The position numbers and the translations under genes are program-made. A stretch of 64,000 bases of DNA from Delphinapterus leucas (taxonomy: Eukaryota > Chordata > Mammalia > Artiodactyla > Monodontidae), in NCBI RefSeq assembly GCF_002288925.2, contig NW_022098004.1, positions 7,819,604 to 7,883,603 on the forward strand, in the 5' to 3' direction. The notes beneath the pieces are model-generated. The model ran no database searches. It was not told the origin of the DNA and worked only from the letters and a program-made list of their open reading frames with translations. How positions within the stretch are numbered: the first letter of the stretch is position 1; the number at the start of each line of letters is the position of its first letter. Of this stretch, positions 55,372 to 64,000 are shown one piece after another.

Positions 55372-56779
55372 TACCAAGACAGGTATTAAGAGTCTGAACA
55401 AAGATAGGGTAGTGGGGATGGAGGTGAGAAAATCTACTTGAACGATATTTAGAAGATAATTGAGACTAATGCATAGAACAATACAATGTTCAAATTTACT
55501 TCACAAAAATCCAAAAGTGGAAAGGAAGAGAGTGGGGTATAAATTAAATAAAATTTCCCTGAGTCAGTAAATTATTGAAACTGGTGGGTATATGGAGGCC
55601 ATTATACTATCCTCTTTACTCTTGTATATATTTGAAAGTTTCCAAAATAAAAACATTTCAAAAGAAGATAATCAAGAATACTCCATTTCCTTATGTTAAT
55701 TACTTATTAATTAAATTTCGGTTTTGGTTAAGTCCTCACAGCATGCCTGGTGTTTGCTGAGTCCCTTACTGATGGACTGTGGAGTAGTTACAGATTTGTT
55801 TGTTTTTCCAGTGATACAATACTCTTGTATCACCTGACAAATAGACCTAAAGATTTACTTTGTGTGGAGGCATGCACATTCGTGACAAGATTATGTCTTA
55901 GGATAAATGCCCTTTCATCACAGGTGAATGGGAAATTCATTTCACCTTGTCCAAACCCAGAGTCAAAACCTACGAGTAGCCAGCATCCTGCTGCAAGGAA
56001 ACAGTTTGTTTTCCTTAATCATCCCAGTGTCGCTTACAAGTAGGAATGAACGACAGCGATCCCGACTCCATAAACTAACTGTCACAGGGAAAGATTAGTC
56101 TATTTAACCACTGAAAACACCAAAATATCAATATTTTAATTGTCTTATCTCCATAGCAGACGTTTGTTATCAGAGTGTGGGATGGGGAGGCAGAACGCAA
56201 GGAAATATTAAAAGCAGACAAGGCATGTGGGTGAGTGTGAATCTGTAGTTTAATCCATGTGCTTTTTTCAGATCCTTTCTTGTTTCATTGCAAAGTGTGG
56301 TATAAAAATGATGTCAGAAGAATGGTTCTCTGGGTTGTTTAAAAGCCTGCATACACCATTTACAAGGTGTGTTGTTGACAGTTAAAAATGACATGTCTAT
56401 TATTCATGGGGTCCCCCCTGACAGAGAAGAGGTTGCTTGAACTTGGCGGCTGTAAATGAACAAGGAGGGAAATAATGGAATTCATGATGTAACCTGTGCT
56501 CAGCTGCTTCTGGAACTATTTGGGGAGCTCAATATTGCAGTTCTCCTATGAGGGACAACCATCTCGGGGACATTTGAGTCTGGTATAAGCACCGCTTAAT
56601 GAAGTTTCCTCATCCCTCCAATTGTGTGTCTCAGTTTCTGTGCTGTAATCATCGTTGTTTGGTCTGCCGCCTTCAGGCTGCAGTGCTCAGGAGTGCACAC
56701 CCTGCACGCCAGTCCCAGCTCTGTCGACTGCTAATCTGGAAGCCTGAGTCTAGAAGCTCAGCCCCTTTGAGGACCAGCT
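55372..56779. other. unique-looking sequence, no gene seen
   Basis: The part 55580-55670 is A-rich with AAATAAAA words and could be an old L1 piece, but I cannot align it. No exon supported. Confidence 0.45.
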
Positions 56780-56925
56780 TCCCCTACTTTAAAGTGGACA
56801 CAATGATTTCTAGCTGTTTCAAAAAGCTGTTGAGAGAATTAAATGGTGTAATGCATGTGACGCACTGAGCACAATGTTTGCCTTACATCAATCACTCAGT
56901 GACTGTTAGGTGCTAGTGAGTTTGA
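56780..56925 (+). repeat. MIR SINE 3' part
   Basis: Sense MIR: CCCCTACTTTAAAGTGGACA, TTGAGAGAATTAAATGGTGT and CACTGAGCACAATGTTTGCC. Confidence 0.7.
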
Positions 56926-56974
56926 GAATAAAGAGATTTCCTGGGTCTCCGAAAGAGAGAGAAGAAAATGAAAT

Positions 56975-57140
56975 CCAGGTTTTAAAGTATGGTTTGCAGG
57001 CCTGTGATAGCAGATCACCACGGGGAGCTTGTGAGAAATGCAGACTCTCAGGCTCCACCCTGGACCCGCTGAATGAACATCTGCCCTTTGATCCCCAGGT
57101 GATTCGTATGTACATTAAAGATGAGAAGCGCTGGCCACAC
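56975..57140. repeat. MER3-like hAT relic
   Basis: AAGTATGGTTTGCAGGCCTG, CGGGGAGCTTGTGAGAAATG, CAGACTCTCAGGCTCCACCC and CCCAGGTGATTCGTATGTAC. This is the clearest copy of the family in the window. Confidence 0.65.
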
Positions 57141-59179
57141 TCCTGTTACAGGACATGGCGAGGAGGGCTGTCCCTGTTGCCTTGGAGCTGGAAACACAGG
57201 TGCTATAAGAAGCCCATCCGTGAGAGAGCCCAGGGGTCATTATCAGTCAGGAGCGTTTGGCTGAGAGTACAGCACATTTAAAGTTTTTTCCTTTTGCTTC
57301 CCCCAAAGCCAAGTAAGGGGTTACCTTCAGGGATATCACTCTTGAAAGCTGGGAATGCTTTCAAGAGGCAGAAATAGGCTTATCATATCCACTGGATGGT
57401 GACAGAGCTGGCAACCTTCAGGCCGGCCTGGCCTGTCATTTTGCCAGAGTGGAGCCCATGGTGAGGGCGTTCCTGGGAGAGATTAACATGTGTCTGCTGA
57501 ATCTGGGAGTGTGTCTAGATATAGGGAGTAGAGGCTCATGCTTCTTGTGGAGATTTCTGAAGTCAGGAGGGGCCCGAGAATAGAGCTGAGGAAGCTGCCC
57601 ATCCCAGGCCCTTGTGACCGTCATGGCACACAGGAGGGGACCTCAGTGGTTCCTTGGCTCCACGGGAAAGGGCATGGGTGGGGTTAGAGGAGGAGCAGCC
57701 TTTGTGCTGCTGCCCCTCTGGGCTGGGGTGAATTGGGGCAGGGATCCTTAGTGTGGCTGAACAGGAACAAAAGCTTCCTGTCTGTTGTAGGGTCCTTGAT
57801 GACGGGTGGGGTCAGGATGGAGTTTTCCACTGCCCCACAGCACTGGGCCGTCGGTAGCGGACAGAATCCTCAGACAGCGTCAGAGTGACCGTGTTGCTTC
57901 CCTACCATCAGGCGAGTGACCATTTCCCCCTTAGTCCTCAGTTCCGGGGAGGAGATATGTTAGAACCAGCCTCGGGGTTTCGTCCCTTCAGAGTGCTAGG
58001 AAGGGAGGAGTGAAAAGGAAAACAGCGCCCCTCCAAGGTCCCTGAGCTACAAGCCCAGCTGGTGATGAGGAAGGAGAGGGCTTTCAAAGTGGGTGTGAGT
58101 TTGGCATTTCAAGGTGGGCTGGACTTGTCATAGCTTTTAGTAAGTGAAAGTGACCAAGGTATTTTGGAATCTTCCCAGAAGTTTACCAAGAGAACAGGGT
58201 TAGAAAATCAACAGACTATAGTCCAAGGCAGCGACTGGAGAAAAAAATGTAACGTTTCTGGTTAACATCTCTCTGAATTGTACCACTCTGAACTCCAAAC
58301 ACAGATTCCTTAGTCTTTTGGGTATTTAACATCCACAATTCTGGCCCTCTGTCAGCAATCCTTGGCTTTCATGATTTGCAGTAATTTTCAGTTTTCCTTG
58401 AGGCTGTATTTGAGGCCCTGGCTTGCCACTGAGACCGGGAAGTGAGCACTGCCCACTCTGCAGCCTGCCCTCCTCAGCCCTGCTTGGTCAGGCTCTGTTT
58501 GTTTTCATGTATGCACTCTGCTGTGTTGTTTGCTTGTAAGTACTGACACTGAAAAGAAAACCAAGTTCTCATTGAGGTAACAGCAGGAAAATGAAACTGG
58601 AGACGTCTAAGAAAGGCATGGCTCAGAGTCAGAAAGCAGAAATTCGGGAGAACATGGAGAGAGGGATGTCTGTGTCAATGGGAACTTCAGTCGACACTGT
58701 GCACATGTTGGCTGGAAGCTGTGGGTCAAGATGCAGGGGCATGTTTACCAGTTAGTGCCTCTTCTTCTTGGGCCTGAGTGGACCTTCTATGAACCAGACT
58801 CCACTTTCAGTGAGATCGCTGTTTCAGAGAGCTGATAGATTGTGGCATTGGCTTTATCCCAGGATACGGGCTTGAAACAATGGAAGAAAACATTTTGGCT
58901 TTGGAAGTTCATTGGAACAGTAAGAGCTGCCTCATAAAGGAGTGGGCTTTCTGTCACGTGAATCATGAAGTTTTAGTGTTTTTAGAGCTGCAAGAGATCT
59001 GTGCTATGATTTACATCTCCATATCCAGTGTTCCTGATGATACACCTGTAGGTGAGAAGCCCCAGACACTTCCAATAGCATTGAGATATAAGGGTAAACC
59101 CTTTGAGAGAGTTAACTATAAAGTCAATGTGTAATGGACCAGAAGAGAAATGACTGTAAAGTCATTGTTGCCTTAATCA
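57141..59179. other. long unique-looking stretch, no gene seen
   Basis: The first half is GC-richer, without an island. No repeat or exon is supported over 2 kb. Confidence 0.5.
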
Positions 59180-59302
59180 CAATAACAATAATAGCTAAAA
59201 TTATCGAGTACTTGCTATGTGCCAGGCGCTTTGCTGAGCCACTCATCCAGCCATCCATCCATGCATCTATTCATCGTCTATCATCTACTCCTCATCTTTT
59301 TA
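59180..59302 (-). repeat. MIR SINE, left part, interrupted by L1
   Basis: Plus-strand CGAGTACTTGCTATGTGCCA and GGCGCTTTGCTGAGCCACTC are antisense MIR. A CATC-rich expansion occupies 59249-59290. The element resumes at 60609. Confidence 0.75.
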
Positions 59303-59502
59303 TTTTATTTATTTTTTTGCTTATTTATTTATTTTATGCGGCTGCTTCATACTAGCCATCCATTTTACATTTGGTGGTGTATATATGTCAATGCTACTCT
59401 CTCACTTTGTCCCAGCTTCGCCTTCCCACCGTGTCCTCAAGTCCGTCCTCTACGTCTGCATCTTTATTCCTGCCCTGCCACTAGGTTCATGAGTACCATG
59501 TG

Positions 59503-59701
59503 TTTTTTTGCGGTACGCAGGCCTCTCACTGTTGTGGCCTCTCCCGTTGCGGAGCACAGGCTCCGGACGCGCAGGCTCAGCGGCCATGGCTCAAGGGCCC
59601 AGCCGCTCCGCGGCATGTGGGATCCTCCCGGACCGGGACACGAACCCGTGTCCCCTGCATCGGCAGGTGGACTCTCAACCACTGCGCCACCAGGGAAGCC
59701 C
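59503..59701 (-). mobile_element. CHR-2-type SINE nested in L1
   Basis: A short T-tract, GCGGTACGCAGGCCTCTCAC, GGAGCACAGGCTCCGGACGC, GGCTCAAGGGCCCAGCCGCT and the antisense head GCGCCACCAGGGAAGCCC. It interrupts the L1 3' UTR. The flanks share AGTACC (59492-59497, 59702-59707) and T-runs. Confidence 0.95.
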
Positions 59702-59884
59702 AGTACCGTTTTTTTAGACTCCATGTATGTACGTTAGTATATGGTATTTGTTTTTCTCTTTCTGACTTACTTCACTCTGTATGACACACTCTAGGTCCAT
59801 CCACCTCATTACAAATAACTCAATTTTGTTCCCTTTTATGGCTGAGTAATATTCCATTGTATATATGTGCCACAGCTTCTTTAT

Positions 59885-60181
59885 TTATTCATCTGTTGAT
59901 GCACATTTAGTTTCCTTCCATGTCCTGGCTATTGTAAATACTGCTGCAGTGAACATTGTGGTACATGACTCTTTTTGAATTATGGTTTTCTCAGGGTATA
60001 TGCCCAGTAGTGGGATTGCTGGGTCATATGATAGTTCTATTTTTAGTTTTTTAAGGAACTTACATACTGTTCTCCAGAGTGTCTGGATCAATTTACATTC
60101 CCACCAACAGTACAAGAGGGTTCCCTTTTCTCCACACCCTCTCCAGCATTTATTGTTTGTGGATTTTTTGATGATGGCCAT
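59885..60181 (-). pseudogene. L1 ORF2p C-terminal remnant
   Basis: A 98-codon open segment carries the Cys-containing motif C-x3-C with a downstream CWWEC, followed by [20 protein letters not shown], the conserved C-terminus of L1 ORF2p that helps bind RNA. It is cut off from the upstream segment by frame damage and is not functional. Confidence 0.85.
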
Positions 60182-60305
60182 TCTGACCGTGTGAAATGAT
60201 ACCTCATTGTCATTTTGATTTCCATTTCTCTAATGATTAGTGATGTTGAGCATCCTTTCATGTGTTTGTTGGCAATCCATATGTCCTCTCTGGAGAAATG
60301 TCTGT

Positions 60306-60602
60306 TTAGGTCTTCTGCCCATTTTTGGATTGGGTTGTTTGTTTTTTGATATTGCGCTGCATGAGCTGCTTGTATATTTTGGAGATTAATCCTTTGTCCA
60401 CTGCTTCATTTGCAAATATTTTCTCCCATTCAGAGGGTTGTCTTTTCATCTTGTTTATGGTTTCCTTTGCTGTGCAAAAGCTTTTACGTTTCATTAGGTC
60501 CCATTTGTTTATTTTTGTTTTTATTTCCATTTCTCTAGGAGGTGGGTCAAAAAAGGTCTTGCTGTGATTTATGTCATAGAATGTTCTGCCTATGTTTTCC
60601 AC
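60306..60602 (-). pseudogene. L1 ORF2p internal remnant
   Basis: A 98-codon segment with [19 protein letters not shown] and [19 protein letters not shown], the conserved region after the reverse transcriptase domain of ORF2p. The 5' end is set by the L1 truncation at 60608. Confidence 0.85.
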
Positions 60603-60608
60603 TAAGAG

Positions 60609-60700
60609 TCCTCATCTTTTTAAATCCCCTGTGAGGTTGGCATTACAATGTCAGTTTTACAGATAGGGAGTGGTTCTCAAGTCCACAGGTTTGATCTGTA
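60609..60700 (-). repeat. MIR SINE, right part
   Basis: It resumes the MIR with CCTGTGAGGTTGGCATTACA, TCAGTTTTACAGATAGGGAG and CAAGTCCACAGGTTTGATCT, continuous with the piece at 59180 once the L1 is removed. Confidence 0.75.
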
Positions 60701-61039
60701 ACCTGATTGAGAATATTCAGAGTCCAAAGATAAAATGAGTTTCTAGAGCTGGAGCTAGTCAGCTCTGAGCGCGTGGAAAAGGAGAGATGCAGAAGCAGAG
60801 TCTCGGAGGGCAAGGCCTGCCCAGCCCAGGCTTTATTCAGGGGAGAAGGATTCTCACCTAAGTGTCCTCAAGCTCTATGACATGCTGGTCATGCTGACCC
60901 TTTCGCGGGGGGGTTGTCTACCTCAGGAACTCTTTGCTGTTGCTTCAGTGGGCATCAGTTTGGGACTGGAAATCCATCTTATTTTTATCTTAACCAAAAC
61001 TGCTTAATAAAACACAGTCTGTAATGTGTGCATAAGTGA
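60701..61039. other. unique-looking sequence
   Basis: A (G)7 run at 60907-60913. Nothing else recognised. Confidence 0.4.
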
Positions 61040-61220
61040 GATCATGAATACATGTGTGCGTGTGTTTGTACAAATACATGTGGTACATGTGGTACATGTT
61101 GGTACAAATATCATGTGTTTGTATGATATGCCTTGTATATCATATACATATAGGTGATTATATATGACATAGACCTAATAATATATAATTTGTGTAGATT
61201 ATATTTTATATCTATATCTT
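61040..61220. repeat. TA/TG-rich low-complexity sequence
   Basis: Repeated GTACATGTGGTACATG words at 61081-61100 and long ATATA tracts, with several short palindromes. Confidence 0.7.
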
Positions 61221-62884
61221 TGTATTTTGTACATACACACAGTTTTAGATTACCTGAGGCACTGGAGAGGGTGGGAGGGCAAAGCCTTCTCTCCGTTCTG
61301 TGAACTAGTGTTTGTTGAGTCCCTGCTTTGCATCAGTTTCCTCCACTATATGGTGGAGCCAACATTTGGGCTCAACTCCGGCCACTTTCAAAGTTGGGGC
61401 TCCTCCAGGTGAGAGCAGCTGTATTTCCTTCCCTTTCTTTTATATACCCAGCAGTTGAGCAATCTGATCTCTATCTGAGCCTCAAGTAGACAAACGCTCT
61501 CTTTAATTTACCCACAACCCAGAAAAGCAGCTGGGACTAGAGGCGTAGGGGGCCAGGAGCCCTGTCCTGTGTCTGGGGCCTTTCTCATGGTCCAGTAATT
61601 GAAGAGCAGCCATCATGGCCCTCCTCTCATGGCTTTGAGCTGGATACGGAGTGACGTGGGCTGAGGTGTCTGCAGTCCTGAGGTATAAATAAATCCACGG
61701 AGATCAGTCTCAGCTGTGGAGGTGCGATTCTACTTCACTCAGTGCTTCTCAGAGGCTCTGCGCAGCAGCAGTCAGAGCATTTGCCCAGGAGAGCAGTTTG
61801 AGTCCATCTGGCTAAGCTGGATTGCCGGGGGAGACCAGCTGGAAATGCGGCTGAGCCAGGCTGGATCTGAGGTTGGGAGCTCTGGGTTCATGTCTTGACT
61901 TTGACCAAGAGCAGAATGCCAGAGGTAAGAAGAGATTCTTTTAGGAGATGCTATCAAGCATATATTCCTGTGGTGTTTTTTGTTTTTTGGGGTTTTTTTT
62001 GGTCTGTTTTGTTTTTTGTTACTGTGAAGGGCAACCTCTTCTTTTTTAGAACCTAGAACCATGTCTTCAAAGTAGGTGGTTGGGACTTTACAGTAATTGA
62101 TTCTGTTTCTGCAACAGCAGATTCACGTGCCTGAGTGGTTTTTTCTTTCCTTGCAAACCCCTCCTCCCTTAGAATGCACCTATGATGGCGAGCAGTGGTT
62201 CCCAAGGGGGTGGGGAAGCCATGCTTGGGGCCCCCTCCCCACCAAGGGGATGGCAGTAGAGCCGATGTTGCTGAGTTCACCCTGCATATATTTAAAGTTG
62301 AACTGCTTAGAAAAGTGGAACATGCGTTTTGCCAGCCCAAGAATGCTTCTTGCTTTGGGTGGGAATTTCCTTTTCCTTCGTGCACGAGGGCTTCATCCAT
62401 CACTGCCCTTCCTTGTCCAATTTCATTAACCTGAGCTTGTGTTCATCTTGTGGCAGCTTAATAACCTTTATTTGTGGAATCCCTCAAAGAAAGCCTTGGT
62501 TATAAATCCCACGTCACAGAAATGAAGGCATAAATGCCAATCTGTGTCACTGCATAATATTTATTATTTTAATTAAAGAAAATGGATAGTGACATTTATT
62601 AGGTCACAAGTTACTTGTTAATGGCAACGAATGACAAAAAAATTACTGATTTTATGAGCAAATCTTGGAACGTTCCTCAATGATTATTCTGTTATGCTTT
62701 CAAAGTGAGTGGTGCTAACAATGCATTGGGCATATTTTTGGAAGCTTGTGCTTATTTTTAGTGAGACACACTTTCTGTAGGGGAAAGTGTCTGCTTAACT
62801 GAGGAGAGTCAGAACTGACTGGTGAATTCAGACTTGCTTTTTTCCCCCAGCTCTTTTTAGGATATAGTTTGACCTTCTGAGATA

Positions 62885-62886
<2 letters not shown>
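61221..62886. other. unique sequence, possible conserved element at 62440-62720
   Basis: A TATAAATA word at 61684-61691 has no supporting promoter context. T/G-rich runs lie at 61974-62020. From 62440, AT-rich text with TAATTAAAG and TTAATGGCAACG words looks like conserved non-coding DNA. Confidence 0.4.

Positions 62887-62925
<39 letters not shown>
62887..62925. repeat. (TG)19 microsatellite
   Basis: A perfect, uninterrupted TG run of 39 bases. Confidence 0.97.
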
Positions 62926-62927
<2 letters not shown>

Positions 62928-63079
62928 GTTACTTCCAAATCAGAATAAACATAGTTTCTAGAAACAGGGATGTTTATTACAATTTTGGTCCATATACGAG
63001 GCATCCGTACTGAAGCACCCATTCAGACCGGGAGATAAGTGAAAAAGAGTGACGTGCAATAAAATAATCCAAAGGCTCG

Positions 63080-63340
63080 GGACTTACAGGGTGTCTAAAC
63101 ATATATTATTTCATTTAATGCTCATACTACTGCCATGAGGAACATACTTTCATATCTCCATCTGTTTATTTATTCATTCACTCCACATACATTATCAGGA
63201 TTGGCTATTTTAGGGCAGAGTTTATGGATGAGAAAACAAACACAGTTGTTTAGTAACTTGCACATGGTGCCACAGCCTGGAAATGACAGTGCTGGCATGT
63301 GAACCCTTTGTTTGTGTGACTTCAAAACCTGTGATCTTAT
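63080..63340 (-). repeat. MIR SINE with inserted low-complexity sequence
   Basis: Plus-strand TTATTTCATTTAATGCTCAT, ACTACTGCCATGAGGAACAT, ACTTGCACATGGTGCCACAG and TGTGAACCCTTTGTTTGTGT follow antisense MIR. A TTTATTTATTCATTCAC stretch lies between. Confidence 0.7.
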
Positions 63341-63390
63341 CAATATCCCACTCTGTCCCCCCAAAAGTGTCTTCTATCCGTGGGGATTTT

Positions 63391-63602
63391 TTTTTTTTTT
63401 TTTTTTTTGCGGTACGCGGGCCTCTCACTGTTTTGGCCTCTCCCGTTGTGGAGCACAGGCTCCGGACACGCAGGCTTAGCGACCATGGCTCACTGGCCCA
63501 GCCGCTCCGCAGCACGTGGGATCTTCCCGGATTGGGGCACGAACCCGCATCCTCTGCATCGGCAGGCGGACTCTCAACCACTACGCCACCAGGGAAGCCC
63601 CC
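63391..63602 (-). mobile_element. CHR-2-type SINE, complete
   Basis: Poly-T, GCGGTACGCGGGCCTCTCAC, GGAGCACAGGCTCCGGACAC, GCGACCATGGCTCACTGGCC and the antisense head CACCAGGGAAGCCCC. Target duplications of 13 bases with one mismatch contain TGGGGATTTT at 63381-63390 and 63609-63618. Confidence 0.95.
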
Positions 63603-64000
63603 TAACCATGGGGATTTTGACCACCCAGTGAAGAAGTTAAAGATCTGTGGCTCTGAGGAGCTCACTGCTGCTAAAGTTAATTTTAGTTTGTCAGGATATC
63701 TATAAAGTTATGTTTCCCAGGTTCGTACTCCTTTGATTTTTGTGTGGCTTGTTTCCTAAGTGAACAGGCTAAAGAACAGTGCTGAAAATTTAAGGCAGAC
63801 CGATTTCTTTCGGAAGGTTGTTAGCTTGTTTACAATCATAACTGGTTGTTGTCTTTATTTTGATGTATATTTTATTTGCATCCTATTTATGGCTAAACAT
63901 TAAAATAGAAGGATTGTGTTGTTTTCACTTCAGTGTGCTGGTAAGTTTTTATCCCTGGAGTCCAATGACACCAAAAATAATTTTGTTCTAAAGGCGGACA
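63603..64000. other. unique-looking sequence, no gene seen
   Basis: Apart from the SINE target duplication at the left edge, no repeat or exon is recognised up to the window end. Confidence 0.5.

Larger units (their letters stand above)
59303..60608 (-). mobile_element. 5'-truncated L1 with ORF2 C-terminal remnants
   Basis: Target duplications TCCTCATCTTTTTA (59289-59302 and 60609-60622) bound the element, which also holds a later SINE at 59503. On the minus strand 60602-60306 encodes an ORF2p segment with [20 protein letters not shown], and 60181-59885 the final Cys-rich part with [19 protein letters not shown] and [14 protein letters not shown]. The frame is broken between them (about 60305-60182). 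The reverse-transcriptase and endonuclease regions are lost by truncation. The 3' UTR stops at GAAGCAGCCGCATA, about 150 bases before the usual L1 end, and continues directly into an (AAAT)-rich tail. Confidence 0.93.

Noticed and set aside
59464..59784. Pro/Gly/Arg-rich open frames in the CHR SINEs (also at 26405-26813, 50249-50689 and 63222-63705)
   Set aside because: They are the same SINE body read in several frames, which recur at each copy; no protein is implied.
61684..61691. TATAAATA as a promoter TATA box
   Set aside because: No initiator, CpG or downstream exon evidence; such words are common in AT-rich DNA.
1..64000. CRISPR arrays, bacterial operons or plasmid features
   Set aside because: The sequence is clearly mammalian nuclear DNA, with vertebrate SINEs, LINEs and LTRs throughout; no such arrays are present.

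Overview
This window is nuclear DNA from a placental mammal, and its SINEs point to a whale or dolphin. Six short interspersed elements belong to the tRNA-derived CHR family of cetaceans (and hippopotamus): heads beginning GGCTTCCCTGGTGG, a spacer rich in CCGGACGCGCAGGCTCAGCGGCC-like sequence in four of them, poly-A tails and target-site duplications. The L1 3' untranslated sequence is of the cetartiodactyl type. I cannot tell the species or even toothed from baleen whales.

No complete protein-coding gene is visible, and no ribosomal, transfer or small nuclear RNA gene. There is no CpG island. The sequence is intergenic or deep intronic: roughly half is recognisable transposon fossil, the rest looks unique. 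The single coding-like signal is a 144-base exon candidate on the minus strand (28192-28335). It has a strong polypyrimidine/AG acceptor, a GTGAG donor and an open frame of matching phase, but I cannot name the protein.

Layout. 1-16 kb: old L1M, MIR and L2 pieces, two CHR SINEs, hAT DNA-transposon relics and an LTR with an inverted fragment beside it. 16-28 kb: hAT, L1M, an ERVL/MaLR-type LTR, a complete Tigger2/MER2-like mini-element with TA target sites, a CHR SINE and a diverged direct repeat pair. 28-33 kb: the exon candidate, a GC-richer patch, and an AT-rich stretch that looks like a conserved non-coding element. 33-34.3 kb: an old MLT1 LTR split by a solo class-I-like retroviral LTR with a 4-base target duplication. 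34-50 kb: MaLR LTRs, MIRs, MER20, two more copies of the 16-kb hAT family, long GT and TA/CA tracts and a good CTCF-like motif. 50-64 kb: CHR SINEs, an older unassigned repeat, MLT1, and a three-level nest in which a CHR SINE sits in a 5'-truncated L1 that itself sits in a MIR.

Every L1 piece I recognise (nine) lies on the minus strand. Such bias is usual for L1 inside an intron of a plus-strand gene, which conflicts with the minus-strand exon candidate; both are inferences. I found no previously undescribed biological system. The most useful items are the exon candidate, the dated nested insertions, the solo LTR and the putative CTCF site. Repeat family names come from memory of consensus sequences, not from a database search; boundaries without stated target duplications are good to about 20-40 bases.
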